Positions 52,545 through 63,158 are shown, counted from the stretch's first letter. The stretch: 64,000 nucleotides of DNA from Flavobacteriaceae bacterium (GCA_002862705.1 PKDU01000052.1:17772-81771); one strand, 5' to 3'. Notes: generated by a model not told the origin, from the sequence alone. Numbers and translations: made by a program.

Positions 52545-55409
52545 TTATTGGATTTCCGTAACCTGCTTTTCTGCATACATTTCAATGGGTGCACAGGTAC
52601 ACATAAGATTTCTGTCTCCATAAGCTTCGTCGACGCGTTGAACGCTTGGCCAAAACTTATTTTCACGTACAAACTGTAGGGGATATGCTGCCTCTTCTCT
52701 CGTGTAGGGCAGTTCCCATTCGTGTGCTGTCAACTGCGTCAAGGTATGCGGTGCATTGCGCAATAGGTTGTTGGTTTGTTCTTTTGTGCTGGCCTCAATT
52801 TCATAGCGAATAGAAATAAATGCTTCGCAGAAACGATCTAATTCAGCCAAGTTTTCACTTTCAGTGGGTTCAATCATCATGGTGCCTGGAACGGGAAACG
52901 ATACCGTTGGTGCATGAAAACCATAATCAATTAAACGCTTGGCAATATCCATTACTTCTATGCCTTTGTCTTTGAAGGAACGGCAGTCAATGATAAACTC
53001 GTGTGCTGCTCGGTTGTTGTCGCCGCTATACAAAACAGGGTAGTGCTTGGCAATGCGTTCCTTAATGTAATTGGCATTTAATATGGCTACTTCTGTGGCT
53101 TTCTTTAGCCCTGCTGCCCCCAGTAAGCGTATGTAGGCATAAGAAATCAGACAAGCGAGTGCTGAACCATAGGGTGCTGCAGAAAGTGCTGCTATTCCTT
53201 GTTCGCCGCTTGTTGGAATTATGGCGTGATTAGGCAGAAACGGCACCAAGTGTTTGGCAACACAAATTGGACCTACACCCGGACCACCGCCTCCGTGTGG
53301 TATGGCAAAAGTTTTGTGGAGGTTCAAGTGACAAACGTCTGCGCCAATAACCGCCGGATTGGTCAAGCCAACCTGCGCATTCATATTTGCACCATCCATA
53401 TATATTTGCCCTCCTTTGCTATGAACATAAGCGGTTATCTCTTTAATGGACGACTCAAAAACGCCATGCGTAGATGGGTAGGTAATCATCAGTGCTGCTA
53501 AATTATCGGCATGCTCGTTTGCTTTGGTCTTTAGGTCGTCAAGGTCGATGTTTCCTTTTTCGTCAGTCCCTACCACAATGACTTGCATGCCAGCCATTAC
53601 TGCAGAGGCTGGGTTGGTACCATGAGCAGAAGCTGGAATAAGACAGATGTTGCGATGTGCATCGTCGTTGGCAAGATGATAAGCTCTTATGACCATCAGT
53701 CCTGCAAATTCACCTTGTGCACCAGAATTAGGTTGCAAAGAGGTGCCGCCAAAGCCTGTGATTTCAGTTAGATAGTCAGCTAGGTCATGCAATACGCGCC
53801 TACAACCAGCCGCTTGGTCTACGGGTGCAAATGGATGTATGTTGTTCCACTGCGGATCGCTTAAGGCGAACATTTCCGTAGCAGCATTGAGCTTCATGGT
53901 ACACGAACCCAGTGCGATCATGGAATGATTTAGCGCCAAGTCTTTACGCTCCAGGGATTTGATATAACGCATCATGCTGGTTTCGGCATGGTAACTGTGA
54001 AATACTTCGTTTGTTAAAAATGAGGTTGATCGTTTATGCGAAACAGGCAGGCAGTCTGTTTCAACCAAACTGACATCAACAGCCGATTGTTTTGTTGCCT
54101 CTGCTAGTATGTCAATCAAGGTTTGAATGTGGTGGTCTTCTGTCGCTTCATGAAAGGAGATGCTTAATTCACTAGCGTTGATCTGACGCAGATTGATTCC
54201 TTTGGCAGCTGCCAAGCGCAGTATTTCTTGGGCAGGTCCTTCAATGTGAAGTGTGTCAAAGAAAGCTTTGTTTTTTTGGGGTATACCCAATTGTTCCAGC
54301 GCTTGATTGAGTTGGCAAGCATGACGGTGGATGCGTGTCGCAATTGATCTTAATCCTTCTGGGCCGTGGTATACAGCATACATTCCTGCCATAACAGCCA
54401 AGAGTACTTGTGCAGTACAAATATTAGATGTAGCCCTATCTCTTTTGATGTGCTGTTCGCGTGTTTGCAAGGCCATTCGCAAGGCTCTATTCCCGGATTT
54501 GTCTTGGGTAACTCCAATAATTCTTCCCGGCACACTGCGTTTGTAGGCAGTTTTAGTTGCAAAGTATGCTGCGTGTGGCCCTCCGTAACCTAGTGGAATG
54601 CCAAAGCGCTGCGTGCTTCCCACTACAACATCAGCACCCAAAGTTCCTGGCGCTTCCAAAAGCACCAAACTCATAAGATCAGCAGCAACAGCTGTCTTAA
54701 CTTCTGCTTGGGCAGCGTTGTCAATAAAAGTTTTAAGGCTTGGTATATCGCCATTAGCACCTGGGTACTGCACCAAAGCGCCAAAATAGTCGGCTGTGGG
54801 TATAAAATCATCACAACTGCCGTAAACAAGTTTAATGCCTACGGGAATTGCTCTTGTTTCTAGCACGGATTTGGTCTGCGATAACGTATTTTCATCAACA
54901 AAAAACAGTTTTGCAAGTTCTTTTTTCTGTGTTCTTGTGCGCTGACCAAACAGTAGGCTCATCGCTTCGGCTGCAGCTGTGGATTCATCCAAAAGAGAAG
55001 CATTGGCAAGTTCCATTCCTGTGAGCTCCACAACCATGGTTTGGAAGTTGAGCAGCGCCTCCATGCGTCCTTGGGCAATTTCGGCTTGGTAAGGGGTGTA
55101 TGCCGTATACCAACCCGGGTTTTCCAATATGTTTCGCTGGATTACGCCCGGTAATATGGCCTCGTGATATCCCAAGCCAATAAAGGAGGTAAATACCTTG
55201 TTGTGTTTCCCTAAGGCAGCAATGTGTTTCGAAAAGCTATGTTCGCTCATGGCTTCTGGAAGGGACATGGGCGCATGAAGCCTGATGGCTTCAGGAACGG
55301 TCTGCGTAACCAATTCTTCAAGAGATGATGCTTCAATAAGCGAAAGCATTTTGTCCAACTCCTTTTCGTTTGGACCTAAGTGACGAATTGTAAAGTTTTG
55401 CGTATCCAT
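52545..55409 (-). CDS. gcvP: Glycine dehydrogenase (decarboxylating), GcvP
   Basis: A 954-residue PLP-dependent P-protein of the glycine cleavage system, with N- and C-terminal halves fused (single-chain type). The N-terminus TIRHLGPNEKELDKML and the PLP lysine region NLHKTFAIPHGGGGPGVGP are diagnostic; ANMNAQVGLTNP, SAHGTNPASA and EPTESENLAELDRFCEA support it. It decarboxylates glycine and passes the aminomethyl group to GcvH. The start is ATG at 55409, just behind the promoter; a longer frame of 23 codons would cross that promoter. GcvT and GcvH are elsewhere. Confidence 0.96.
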   Translation of the reverse strand: MDTQNFTIRHLGPNEKELDKMLSLIEASSLEELVTQTVPEAIRLHAPMSLPEAMSEHSFSKHIAALGKHNKVFTSFIGLGYHEAILPGVIQRNILENPGWYTAYTPYQAEIAQGRMEALLNFQTMVVELTGMELANASLLDESTAAAEAMSLLFGQRTRTQKKELAKLFFVDENTLSQTKSVLETRAIPVGIKLVYGSCDDFIPTADYFGALVQYPGANGDIPSLKTFIDNAAQAEVKTAVAADLMSLVLLEAPGTLGADVVVGSTQRFGIPLGYGGPHAAYFATKTAYKRSVPGRIIGVTQDKSGNRALRMALQTREQHIKRDRATSNICTAQVLLAVMAGMYAVYHGPEGLRSIATRIHRHACQLNQALEQLGIPQKNKAFFDTLHIEGPAQEILRLAAAKGINLRQINASELSISFHEATEDHHIQTLIDILAEATKQSAVDVSLVETDCLPVSHKRSTSFLTNEVFHSYHAETSMMRYIKSLERKDLALNHSMIALGSCTMKLNAATEMFALSDPQWNNIHPFAPVDQAAGCRRVLHDLADYLTEITGFGGTSLQPNSGAQGEFAGLMVIRAYHLANDDAHRNICLIPASAHGTNPASAVMAGMQVIVVGTDEKGNIDLDDLKTKANEHADNLAALMITYPSTHGVFESSIKEITAYVHSKGGQIYMDGANMNAQVGLTNPAVIGADVCHLNLHKTFAIPHGGGGPGVGPICVAKHLVPFLPNHAIIPTSGEQGIAALSAAPYGSALACLISYAYIRLLGAAGLKKATEVAILNANYIKERIAKHYPVLYSGDNNRAAHEFIIDCRSFKDKGIEVMDIAKRLIDYGFHAPTVSFPVPGTMMIEPTESENLAELDRFCEAFISIRYEIEASTKEQTNNLLRNAPHTLTQLTAHEWELPYTREEAAYPLQFVRENKFWPSVQRVDEAYGDRNLMCTCAPIEMYAEKQVTEIQ

Positions 55410-55432
55410 GAACACCAGTTTTAATACCCTTT

Positions 55433-55460
55433 CAAAGGTAATTTTTTGATTAAAATCAAA
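55433..55460 (-). promoter_or_regulatory. Promoter of gcvP
   Basis: On the reverse strand TTTG (55457-55460), 16-nt spacer, TACCTTTG (55433-55440). The spacing is the same as at pdhA. The ATG is 24 nt downstream. Confidence 0.65.
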
Positions 55461-55528
55461 AAAACGAAACCTAACCATTTCAGCCTAAAGTTGTTAACCA
55501 TAAACAGCTACCTTATTAACACATTTGG

Positions 55529-55536
55529 TAGTTTTG
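55529..55536 (+). promoter_or_regulatory. Promoter -7 box for the UbiA-like gene
   Basis: TAGTTTTG (TANNTTTG) ends 9 nt before the ATG at 55546. Confidence 0.4.
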
Positions 55537-55545
55537 TAATTCTTT

Positions 55546-56337
55546 ATGAAGCATATCAACTTCCGCCCCTACATTAAATCCAGCTTGCATGTAGCCTTGT
55601 CGCTATGGGCTTTTTGCTGTGTGTTTGCCATGCAACAAGGATTTCATTTACCCACATCATTGCAGTGTGCTATTTTTGGATTTGGCTGGTTTGCATATCA
55701 ATATTTCCATTTCATTGTGCCTGCCTTGGTGGAAAAACAAAGGATTAATTTGTCCCAAGCCATCACGCTACTATGCGCACTAGCAATTGGGTTTTTTGGT
55801 CTTATTATGCAAACAACAACCGTGTGGCTGATTTTTGTTTTTGTAGGGATGCTAACAAGCTTATACGCACTTCCTTTCGGCGCCCATATGGGTTTGCGCT
55901 ATGTACCTACACTCAAGATATTTATTGTGGCCTTGTGCTGGTCAACCCTTGCTACTTTTGGTTTGTATAACTTGACCTCAGTTCCTTTTGCTCTGATTGC
56001 CTCAAAAGCCATTCTCTGGGTATTGGCCATGATTGTACCCCTCGAAATTCACGATCTTAAAAGAGATGCACCAAGCTTAAAAACACTACCACAAGTTTTG
56101 GGTGTTAGCGCGGTAAAGCTGCTGTCGTATGTGTTGATTTTGATAGCTATCATTTTGGCCTTTATGACTTCAACTTCAATCCCGTTTGCTTGGATTGAAA
56201 TGGGAATGCTGGTTTTGTTAGTAGTACTTATTTTTAAAGTAAAAACAGCTAAGCCAAAATACATTACTTCCTTATTGGTTGAGGCGATACCGTTGTTGTG
56301 GTTGACTTTAAGCTATGTGACCGTTACTTTTTGTTGA
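55546..56337 (+). CDS. UbiA-like membrane protein
   Basis: A 263-residue protein with about eight membrane helices. The segment [22 protein letters not shown] resembles the second aspartate motif of UbiA prenyltransferases. The first motif (NDxxDxxxD) is not visible; the matching place reads [11 protein letters not shown]. So it may be a UbiA relative that lost prenyl transfer or uses another substrate. The gene is divergent from gcvP and overlaps convergent purE by 14 nt. No biosynthetic neighbours help. Confidence 0.7.
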   Translation: MKHINFRPYIKSSLHVALSLWAFCCVFAMQQGFHLPTSLQCAIFGFGWFAYQYFHFIVPALVEKQRINLSQAITLLCALAIGFFGLIMQTTTVWLIFVFVGMLTSLYALPFGAHMGLRYVPTLKIFIVALCWSTLATFGLYNLTSVPFALIASKAILWVLAMIVPLEIHDLKRDAPSLKTLPQVLGVSAVKLLSYVLILIAIILAFMTSTSIPFAWIEMGMLVLLVVLIFKVKTAKPKYITSLLVEAIPLLWLTLSYVTVTFC

Positions 56338-56809
56338 TGTCCTTTGCACTTTGATGTACTTTCTCGCCCAAAGAAGCTTTATAGGCAATCATGGCTTCGC
56401 GCAAGGCTGGATTTTTTACACCTAGTATTTGGCAGGCCAATAAAGCAGCATTTTTTGCACCGTTTAATGCTACGGTAGCAACAGGCACGCCGCCCGGCAT
56501 TTGCAGTATGGATAAAACAGAATCCCATCCGTCAATTGAATTGGAAGATTTAACAGGCACACCAATGACGGGCAATGGGCTAATTGAAGCCACCATACCC
56601 GGCAAATGCGCTGCGCCTCCGGCGCCGGCAATGATTACGTCTATGCCGTTTTCGTGGGCCGTTTTTCCAAACGCCATCATCTTATCGGCAGTTCTGTGCG
56701 CAGATACTATATCAACATGTGTTTCGATTTCAAAAAGGGCCAAGGTGTCAATGGCGTCTTGCATTACGGGGAGGTCGCTTTTGCTTCCCATGATAACGGC
56801 TACTTTCAT
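56324..56809 (-). CDS. purE: N5-carboxyaminoimidazole ribonucleotide mutase PurE
   Basis: A 161-residue class I PurE. The substrate loop [11 protein letters not shown], the catalytic histidine in [24 protein letters not shown] and [20 protein letters not shown] are all present. It converts N5-CAIR to CAIR in purine synthesis after PurK. It starts 1 nt after the purK stop, giving the usual purK-purE pair. Confidence 0.97.
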   Translation of the reverse strand: MKVAVIMGSKSDLPVMQDAIDTLALFEIETHVDIVSAHRTADKMMAFGKTAHENGIDVIIAGAGGAAHLPGMVASISPLPVIGVPVKSSNSIDGWDSVLSILQMPGGVPVATVALNGAKNAALLACQILGVKNPALREAMIAYKASLGEKVHQSAKDINKK

Positions 56810-56810
56810 G

Positions 56811-57968
56811 TTAATTGGCTTTAAGTTTAAGTTTTGCTTTTAGGTCTTTAATTTCTTTAAAAATAACATTTAAATCCGCACCTGTAAGCGTAATATGTCC
56901 CATTTTTCGTTGCGGTTTGGTCGTTTTCTTTCCATAGATGTGTAGCGCAGCTTTTGGTGTGTTGAGAATGTGATCTACGCCCTCATATACAAATGTGCCA
57001 ATAAGCTCTTGTGGACCAACCACATTGGCCATGATGGCAGGTTGATCAAAACGTGTTTTGCCAAGAGGTGCATTAAGTATGGCACGTATGTGCTGCTCAA
57101 ATTGTGAGGTATTGGCACCTTCTATGGTTAGGTGACCGCTGTTGTGCGGCCGTGGCGCCACTTCGTTTATGAGCAGGTTATTTTCATTGTCAACAAAAAA
57201 CTCCACTGCCAATAAGCCAATATGTCCCCATGCGCGTACCAACTTATGCGTAATCTCATGGGCCTTTTTGGCCATTTCTTTGCTTATGTCGGCAGGGAAG
57301 TAGACATATTCTACTTGATTAGCCGCTGGATGAAAAGCCATCCCCACAGGGGGGTAAAGTGCAATTTCACCATCAGGACTTCGGGCGGCGATAATGGCTA
57401 TTTCTTGCTTGATGGGAACCAGCGCCTCGATGATACATGGGTTATCTGGCAAAGCATCAATAGCTGCCTTATCATCAATTTTTTTCACACCAAATCCGTC
57501 GTAGCCAAAGCGTGCAGCTTTCCAAATAAAGGGAAAGGTAAAGCTGCCCTTTGAAACATGCGCCAACAGTTCTTTTTTGCTTTCGCAAGAAATAAAAGGG
57601 GCAGTTGGTAGTTTTTGTGCTACAAAAAACGCTTTTTGTGTTTGTTTGTTTTGAATGATGTCAAGTGTTGCCGGTTTTGGATAAACCAAAACACCAGCCT
57701 TCTCCAATTCATAGAGGGCATCAATATTAACGTGCTCTATTTCAATGGTGAGTACGTCAACTTCTCTACCAAAGTTAAGGACTGTTTCATAGTCCATCAA
57801 GTCGCCTTGAACAAATCGGTAACAGCTGTTTTTTGCGGGTGCACCAGCGTTGGCGTCAAGAATATGGGTACGGATATCCCATTTACGCGTCACATCGGTT
57901 AGCATTTTCCCTAGCTGTCCGCCACCTAAGATGCCTATGGATAAATTGGAAGATATATACTGTTGCAT
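56811..57968 (-). CDS. purK: N5-carboxyaminoimidazole ribonucleotide synthase PurK
   Basis: A 385-residue ATP-grasp enzyme that carboxylates AIR with bicarbonate. Motifs: [15 protein letters not shown] at the N-terminus, [16 protein letters not shown] in the ATP loop, VAVEFFVD and [14 protein letters not shown]. The ATG at 57968 is chosen because the GILGGG strand begins ten residues later; the longer open frame crosses the promoter box and overlaps the adk leader. Confidence 0.96.
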   Translation of the reverse strand: MQQYISSNLSIGILGGGQLGKMLTDVTRKWDIRTHILDANAGAPAKNSCYRFVQGDLMDYETVLNFGREVDVLTIEIEHVNIDALYELEKAGVLVYPKPATLDIIQNKQTQKAFFVAQKLPTAPFISCESKKELLAHVSKGSFTFPFIWKAARFGYDGFGVKKIDDKAAIDALPDNPCIIEALVPIKQEIAIIAARSPDGEIALYPPVGMAFHPAANQVEYVYFPADISKEMAKKAHEITHKLVRAWGHIGLLAVEFFVDNENNLLINEVAPRPHNSGHLTIEGANTSQFEQHIRAILNAPLGKTRFDQPAIMANVVGPQELIGTFVYEGVDHILNTPKAALHIYGKKTTKPQRKMGHITLTGADLNVIFKEIKDLKAKLKLKAN

Positions 57969-57976
57969 TATCGGCA

Positions 57977-57984
57977 CAAAGGTA
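57977..57984 (-). promoter_or_regulatory. Promoter -7 box for purK-purE
   Basis: Reverse-strand TACCTTTG (TANNTTTG), 8 nt before the purK ATG. Confidence 0.5.
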
Positions 57985-58034
57985 AGGATATTCCACAATG
58001 TTGCACATCGGTAGTCTTCCTGATTAAAATAGAA

Positions 58035-58042
58035 TATCTTTG
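58035..58042 (+). promoter_or_regulatory. Promoter -7 box for adk-obgE
   Basis: TATCTTTG (TANNTTTG) ends 17 nt before the adk ATG. Confidence 0.55.
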
Positions 58043-58059
58043 CATGGAAAATAACAACC

Positions 58060-58632
58060 ATGAAGAACATTATTTTGTTTGGCAAACCCGGAGCTGGAAA
58101 AGGAACCCAAGCTGTTTTTTTAAGAGACCATTTTAATTTGATTCACATCTCTACAGGAGATGTCTTTAGATACAACATCAAAAACCAGACGCCCCTTGGT
58201 ATTATGGCCAAGCAGTATATGGACAATGGTGATTTGGTACCAGATGCGGTTACCATCCAAATGCTGGAGCGTGAAGTTGATAAAAAGCCTGATGCTGCCG
58301 GTTTTATTTTTGATGGTTTTCCGCGTACTATCTCGCAGGCCGAAGCCCTCGACGACTTTTTGTCTAAAAAGCAAATGTCGATAGCCGCTACTTTGGCGCT
58401 AGACGTTGACGAGGATATATTGGTAAGCCGTTTGTTATCTCGTGGAAAAGACAGCGGTCGTGCAGATGACCAAGACGAGGAAAAGATTCGAAATCGCTTT
58501 GCTGAATACAACGCAAAAACAGCTCCGCTCATCGCATATTACACGGCTCAAGAAAAGTTTCACGCCATAGACGGATCAAGATCTATTGAAGCGATAGCCG
58601 AACACCTAACACGTATTGTTGATCAACTGTAA
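58060..58632 (+). CDS. adk: Adenylate kinase
   Basis: A 190-residue adenylate kinase with P-loop [12 protein letters not shown], the AMP site FDGFPRT and the LID region [21 protein letters not shown]. The LID is the short form without zinc cysteines. It balances ATP, ADP and AMP. In some Flavobacteriia adk follows or is fused with hpt; here it stands alone behind its own promoter. The stop overlaps the obgE start (TAATG). Confidence 0.96.
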   Translation: MKNIILFGKPGAGKGTQAVFLRDHFNLIHISTGDVFRYNIKNQTPLGIMAKQYMDNGDLVPDAVTIQMLEREVDKKPDAAGFIFDGFPRTISQAEALDDFLSKKQMSIAATLALDVDEDILVSRLLSRGKDSGRADDQDEEKIRNRFAEYNAKTAPLIAYYTAQEKFHAIDGSRSIEAIAEHLTRIVDQL

Positions 58633-59630
58633 TGACAGAAGGTAACTTTGTAGATTATGTTAAAATACACCTTACTTCTGGAAACGGAGGCAAGGGATCT
58701 ACGCATTTTCACAGGGAAAAATACATCACTAAAGGCGGCCCAGACGGTGGCGATGGTGGACGTGGCGGACACGTCATTGTTCGGGGCGACAAAAACCTGT
58801 GGACACTGGTTAACTTTAAGTATAAACGTCATTTTAAGGCAGACCACGGCGGACATGGGAGCAAGAGTAGAAGTACAGGAGCAGATGGAACAGACTTGAT
58901 AATACCCGTTCCTTTGGGGACCATTGTCAAAGACACCGAAACGGGCGAGCAAATTGCGGAGATTACTTCTGAAGCAGATGTGATTGTGGTGCCTGGTGGT
59001 ATGGGTGGACGTGGCAATTGGCATTTTAAAAGCCCCACCAATCAAGCGCCGCGCTATGCACAGCCTGGGATAGCAGGTACTGAACGTCACATCACGCTAG
59101 AACTAAAAGTCCTTGCCGATGTAGGTTTGGTAGGATTTCCAAATGCTGGTAAGTCCACTTTGTTGGCAGCATTGACTTCTGCAAAGCCTAAAATTGCAGA
59201 TTATCCCTTTACAACGCTAAAACCCAACCTTGGTATTGTTGAAAACCGTGACTATACATCTTTCGTAATGGCAGATATACCCGGCATTATTGAAGGAGCA
59301 GCTGAAGGAAAAGGATTGGGGCATTATTTCTTGCGACATATTGAACGCAATAGTGTGCTGCTTTATGTTATTCCAGCTGATGCTAACGATATTAAAAAAC
59401 AATTTACTATTTTGAACTGTGAATTGACACGGTACAATCCCGAGTTGTTGGATAAAGATTTTTTAATCGGTATTTCAAAATCTGATATTTTAGATGAAGA
59501 GCTTTATGCAGCTATTGAAGATGAATGTAAGGCTGCTTTTGATCAAATACCTTTTGTTTTGTTTTCGTCCGTTTCACAACAGGGTATTCCCGTATTGAAA
59601 GACAAATTATGGCAATTGCTCAACGACTAA
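58632..59630 (+). CDS. obgE: Obg-family GTPase ObgE
   Basis: A 332-residue essential ribosome-associated GTPase. The N-terminal Obg domain is glycine-rich ([50 protein letters not shown]). The G domain follows: [14 protein letters not shown], the T-loop [31 protein letters not shown] and SKSD (GISKSDILD). The C-terminal OCT domain is absent, as in many Bacteroidota. It is coupled to adk by TAATG and overlaps the next gene by 22 nt. Confidence 0.97.
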   Translation: MTEGNFVDYVKIHLTSGNGGKGSTHFHREKYITKGGPDGGDGGRGGHVIVRGDKNLWTLVNFKYKRHFKADHGGHGSKSRSTGADGTDLIIPVPLGTIVKDTETGEQIAEITSEADVIVVPGGMGGRGNWHFKSPTNQAPRYAQPGIAGTERHITLELKVLADVGLVGFPNAGKSTLLAALTSAKPKIADYPFTTLKPNLGIVENRDYTSFVMADIPGIIEGAAEGKGLGHYFLRHIERNSVLLYVIPADANDIKKQFTILNCELTRYNPELLDKDFLIGISKSDILDEELYAAIEDECKAAFDQIPFVLFSSVSQQGIPVLKDKLWQLLND

Positions 59631-60463
59631 TCCTTATCATTTTTTGTGTAGGTTTTTCCTACAGTCAACGTATTCCTGTCGCTCTTTTTGAGCCCGTTGT
59701 TATCACTTCCGAACAACAGTATCGCATCGATGTATTAGATTCTTTAGCGGACAAGTCAGTTGGGCAACAACACGAACTTGCACTGCTCTACGCCAGTACA
59801 CGTGCCTTTGAGCAATCTTTTGATATTTTATCTTCCCTGGCAGAGGAGGATCCAGAAAACTATGATTATCAATTTATGTTGGGCGGTATAGCTGGAACGT
59901 TGGCTTCAGAAGTGTCGCAGGTAAAATCGTTGCCCTATGTAAGAACCATGAAAACCGCTTTTGAACAGGCTGCACGTATAGCGCCAGACTCGCTTACCAT
60001 TCAATTGGTTTTATTGGAGTTGTATACCGAATTGCCATGGGTGTTGGGTGGGAGCAATAAAAAGGCCAACAAAGCGCTTAGCGCCGTTCAATCGTTGTCT
60101 ACCATTGAGGGCTTTTTGGCAGCAGGTTATTATTACAGGACGACTAAAAAGAACAAAGAAGCATTGGTTGCTTATTTAAACGCTGTTAATGAAGTGGATG
60201 TATGCAGCACACCAGAAGTTTCTAATGATGCCTATTATGTTATGGGCGTATTGAGTTTTTATTTGCAAAAGGACATTACCAAGGCCCTGTGTTTTTTTGA
60301 ACACTATGTCGCTCATTTTAACTGGGGCGATCGCTACCCAAAGTCTTTTGCACGACATTATATTGAAAAACTAACATCCGTTATTCATGAAAATGAGGAG
60401 ATGGAGGAAAACCTCTTGGCATACGACCCACTGTCAAGATGGATTCAAAATAACTTTAAGTAA
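59609..60463 (+). CDS. Secreted TPR-like protein
   Basis: A 284-residue exported protein with signal peptide ([10 protein letters not shown]). The rest is helical and reads like a few degenerate TPR units: [47 protein letters not shown] and [36 protein letters not shown] segment recalls small periplasmic TPR proteins. I cannot assign a function. It overlaps obgE by 22 nt, so its translation depends on that gene; a following deacetylase-like gene starts 7 nt after its stop. Confidence 0.8.
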   Translation: MAIAQRLILIIFCVGFSYSQRIPVALFEPVVITSEQQYRIDVLDSLADKSVGQQHELALLYASTRAFEQSFDILSSLAEEDPENYDYQFMLGGIAGTLASEVSQVKSLPYVRTMKTAFEQAARIAPDSLTIQLVLLELYTELPWVLGGSNKKANKALSAVQSLSTIEGFLAAGYYYRTTKKNKEALVAYLNAVNEVDVCSTPEVSNDAYYVMGVLSFYLQKDITKALCFFEHYVAHFNWGDRYPKSFARHYIEKLTSVIHENEEMEENLLAYDPLSRWIQNNFK

Positions 60464-60470
60464 GCGAATC

Positions 60471-61763
60471 ATGATTTTGATTCACACCCCCACAGTCAAG
60501 CCTCGTATCATTTATATTTTCAGGCATTTTTTTTTCTACAGGCTAGGTCAAGAAGTTTCGTTTACACCCGATGTGAGTGCTTTTGTAGCACATAGCGGAC
60601 CTAAGATGTCTTATGGCGATGTTCCTTTGGGGAATGAGTTTTTTATGGCAGCCAATGGATTGCTAACAGAGCAGGGCGTGAATCCGGTGGATATTTCGGT
60701 ATTTGAGTGGGAGGGAATGCCCGCCTTTTTTGCTACTTCTTCAAAAAGTCAATTGCCTTTTGATTTTTTCGCCGCATCCTTTTATTTGATGAGCAGGTAT
60801 GAGGAATACATGCCTTATGCACCTGATGATTTGGGTAGGTTTACGCCCGAGCAGTCTTTGGCGTTTAAACATAATTTTTTGGATTTACCGCTGATAGACA
60901 TGTGGTTTGATCGTTTTGTAGCGGCATGGACTGATTTTTTTGAATTGCCACCATTCAAGCCGCCCGTCAACACTACTGAGTTGGTGGTTGAAATCCCACA
61001 ATTGTATGCATACAAGTACAAAACCCTTTTCCGATCTTTCTTTGAGGGACTGTATGATTTCGGACGTCTAAAATTTACCAGGACTTTTGATCGATTGATG
61101 GTGGTGTTGCGCTTTCGCGAGGATCCACTTATTGGTTTAATTGAGCACATGGAGGCTTTTCGGTCTACGGCGGTTTCCTTTCGTTTTTTTGCGCTCTATA
61201 CAGCACTTGGCGTTCACGATAAAAGCTTGAGTGTATTTAGTAAAAAGCACCAACAAGAGCTCAAAAGCTTATCGGACTATGCGCCTACTGCGCCGCTTGC
61301 TTCATTTGAGTCTACTCAAAAAAGCCAAACGCTCAATCAAGATATTAATCGTTTTTCGGGCTTAATCCACAGACCCATTAAAGCCATTCGTCAACACAAG
61401 TTGGTTTTGCGATTTCCGGATACCTATCGCGCCTTTTCTTCCTCAGGCATCAAACACGATTATTCGATGCAATACCCTGATTCACCCGGTTTTCGGGCCA
61501 GCACTGCCCATCCATTTCGTTTCTTTGATTTAGGTGAGGAACAACAAACCCCATTGACCATTCACCCCATTTGTTTAAGCGAATCTCATATTCGTGCACA
61601 GCAATACGCTAGAAAAATGCGCCAGCTTTTTATCGGGTATCAATCTCGATTGCAAAAGCTCAATGCACCAATGCTGGTGGCACTTACTAACGAAACCTTT
61701 AATAACCGCTCCAAAAACGCCAGATTTTTAGCCACACTAAAAAAACTGTTGCTTCATGAATAA
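60471..61763 (+). CDS. Polysaccharide deacetylase-like protein (DUF7033), probably inactive
   Basis: A 430-residue cytoplasmic protein. The N-terminal half (RIIYIFRHFFFYRLGQEVSF, FDFFAASFYLMSRYEEYMP, LDLPLIDMWF) matches DUF7033, usually fused to a NodB-like deacetylase domain in Bacteroidota. In the second half the place where relatives have a paired-aspartate motif before AYAYK reads VEIPQLYAYKYK, and the usual HPS motif region reads APLASFES. Metal ligands thus seem lost. The ATG at 60471 is chosen over the upstream frame inside the TPR gene. The last 8 nt overlap the nucleotidase gene. Confidence 0.75.
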   Translation: MILIHTPTVKPRIIYIFRHFFFYRLGQEVSFTPDVSAFVAHSGPKMSYGDVPLGNEFFMAANGLLTEQGVNPVDISVFEWEGMPAFFATSSKSQLPFDFFAASFYLMSRYEEYMPYAPDDLGRFTPEQSLAFKHNFLDLPLIDMWFDRFVAAWTDFFELPPFKPPVNTTELVVEIPQLYAYKYKTLFRSFFEGLYDFGRLKFTRTFDRLMVVLRFREDPLIGLIEHMEAFRSTAVSFRFFALYTALGVHDKSLSVFSKKHQQELKSLSDYAPTAPLASFESTQKSQTLNQDINRFSGLIHRPIKAIRQHKLVLRFPDTYRAFSSSGIKHDYSMQYPDSPGFRASTAHPFRFFDLGEEQQTPLTIHPICLSESHIRAQQYARKMRQLFIGYQSRLQKLNAPMLVALTNETFNNRSKNARFLATLKKLLLHE

Positions 61764-62445
61764 ATCGACTATCAAGGCGTTATACTTTGATTTGGACCAC
61801 ACCCTTTGGGATTTTGAAGAAAACTCTGCACAGGCGTTTAAAACGCTTTTTAAGCAATATGAAATAGGACTAAAACTAGATGCGTTCCTGGAAGTTTATG
61901 TACCTAACAACACGGCCTACTGGCGCTTGTACCGTGAAGGTAAAATTGACAAAGAAAAATTGCGGTATGAACGCCTAAAAACCGTTTTTGATCGCTTGCA
62001 TTATCAGACTTCTGATGCCTTGATTTATGATATGGCTGATGCTTATATTCAAACACTACCCGAATACAACAGCTTGTTCCCTGGTGCCATTGCTATCTTA
62101 GACGCACTCAAACCACACTTTGCCTTGCATATGATAACCAATGGGTTCAAAGATGTGCAGCATTTTAAAATGAAAAATTCAGGCTTATTGCCTTATTTCG
62201 AAACGGTTACTGATTCGTCTTCTGTGGGTAAGAAAAAGCCCGATCCCGAAATTTTCAATCACGCGCTCAAAGTGGGTGGTGTCAGTCCTGAGCAAGCTGT
62301 GATGATAGGGGATAGCCTAGAGGCTGATGTCCAAGGTGCGCTAAACGTGGGGATGCATGCTGTTCATTTTATGCCCTTGAAGCGCAAAAATCCAATACAC
62401 TACAAAGAAATTGAACAGCTTGATGAGCTGACTTTTCTGCTTTAG
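61756..62445 (+). CDS. YjjG-family noncanonical pyrimidine nucleotidase (HAD)
   Basis: A 229-residue HAD phosphatase. Motif I is FDLDHTLWDFEENS (nucleophile Asp12, acid Asp14), motif II TNG (MITNGFKDVQ), motif III the lysine in GKKKPDPEIF and motif IV GDSLEADVQGA. The LWDFE.NS ending is specific for the YjjG group, which removes phosphate from odd pyrimidine nucleotides. It overlaps the deacetylase-like gene by 8 nt and the convergent rlmB by 4 nt. Confidence 0.93.
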   Translation: MNKSTIKALYFDLDHTLWDFEENSAQAFKTLFKQYEIGLKLDAFLEVYVPNNTAYWRLYREGKIDKEKLRYERLKTVFDRLHYQTSDALIYDMADAYIQTLPEYNSLFPGAIAILDALKPHFALHMITNGFKDVQHFKMKNSGLLPYFETVTDSSSVGKKKPDPEIFNHALKVGGVSPEQAVMIGDSLEADVQGALNVGMHAVHFMPLKRKNPIHYKEIEQLDELTFLL

Positions 62446-63158
62446 CTGTTTTGCCTGTGGTATTCGTACAGTACAAGTGAAGCCGCAACGGAAACATTAT
62501 AAGAGTCTAACAGTTCGTTTATGGGAATTTTAATCTGCTCGCCACACAGGTTCAGGATGCCTTTACTAATGCCCTTGTGCTCATTTCCCATCACAACGCC
62601 CAATGAACGTTTGAGGTTTATGTCTGAAACAAGTGAAGCCGCTTTTTCTGTACAGCCCACGAGTGCTATTTCATAGGATTTTAGCAGATACATGGCATCT
62701 TTTAGGTGGCTCACGCGTACAATGGGTATGTGAAACGCTCCTCCTGCCGAAGCCTGTATTGCTAGTTCATTTAGTGGCGCACTTCCTGTTTGACCAATGA
62801 TGATACCGCTTGCGCCCAAACCCAACGCAGAACGGATGATGGCTCCGAAATTTCGCACATCGGTTATGCCATCGAGTAATAAAAAGAGTTGTTGTTTTTC
62901 TGTGTCAATGATGCTTTCTAGCTCAGCAAACTGAATTTGCCCAATGAGTGCCACAAAACCTTGGTGGTTTTCTTTGGTGTGTTTGTATAGTTTTTGTTCA
63001 GGAACAAAGGAATAGGATACGCCAGAGCGCATGACTTCGTCTTTGAGTTTTAATGCAGCAGGGTTTTTGAGGTCATTTTCAATGAGGACCTTTTGGATGC
63101 TTGAGGGATTTTGAATCGCCTCACGTACTGCATTTGTTCCGAAAATAATGGTATTCAT
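62442..63158 (-). CDS. rlmB: 23S rRNA (guanosine2251-2'-O)-methyltransferase RlmB
   Basis: A 238-residue SpoU methyltransferase. The N-terminal substrate domain (IIFGTNAVREAI, YSFVPEQKLYKHTKENHQGFVALI) is typical of RlmB. The SPOUT domain has LLDGITDVRNFGAIIRSA, GVVMGNEHKGIS and LDSYNVSVAASLVLYEY. It modifies G2251 in the peptidyl-transferase P loop. It is the second SpoU enzyme in the window. It stands alone; no clear promoter box was seen upstream. Confidence 0.95.
   Translation of the reverse strand: MNTIIFGTNAVREAIQNPSSIQKVLIENDLKNPAALKLKDEVMRSGVSYSFVPEQKLYKHTKENHQGFVALIGQIQFAELESIIDTEKQQLFLLLDGITDVRNFGAIIRSALGLGASGIIIGQTGSAPLNELAIQASAGGAFHIPIVRVSHLKDAMYLLKSYEIALVGCTEKAASLVSDINLKRSLGVVMGNEHKGISKGILNLCGEQIKIPINELLDSYNVSVAASLVLYEYHRQNS

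Noticed and set aside
56391..56843. 150-codon forward frame over purE
   Set aside because: Antisense to purE; Ala/Pro/Ile-rich shadow without motifs.
60387..60470. Upstream extension of the DUF7033 frame
   Set aside because: Lies within the coding end of the TPR-like gene and is very basic; the ATG at 60471 starts the conserved region.
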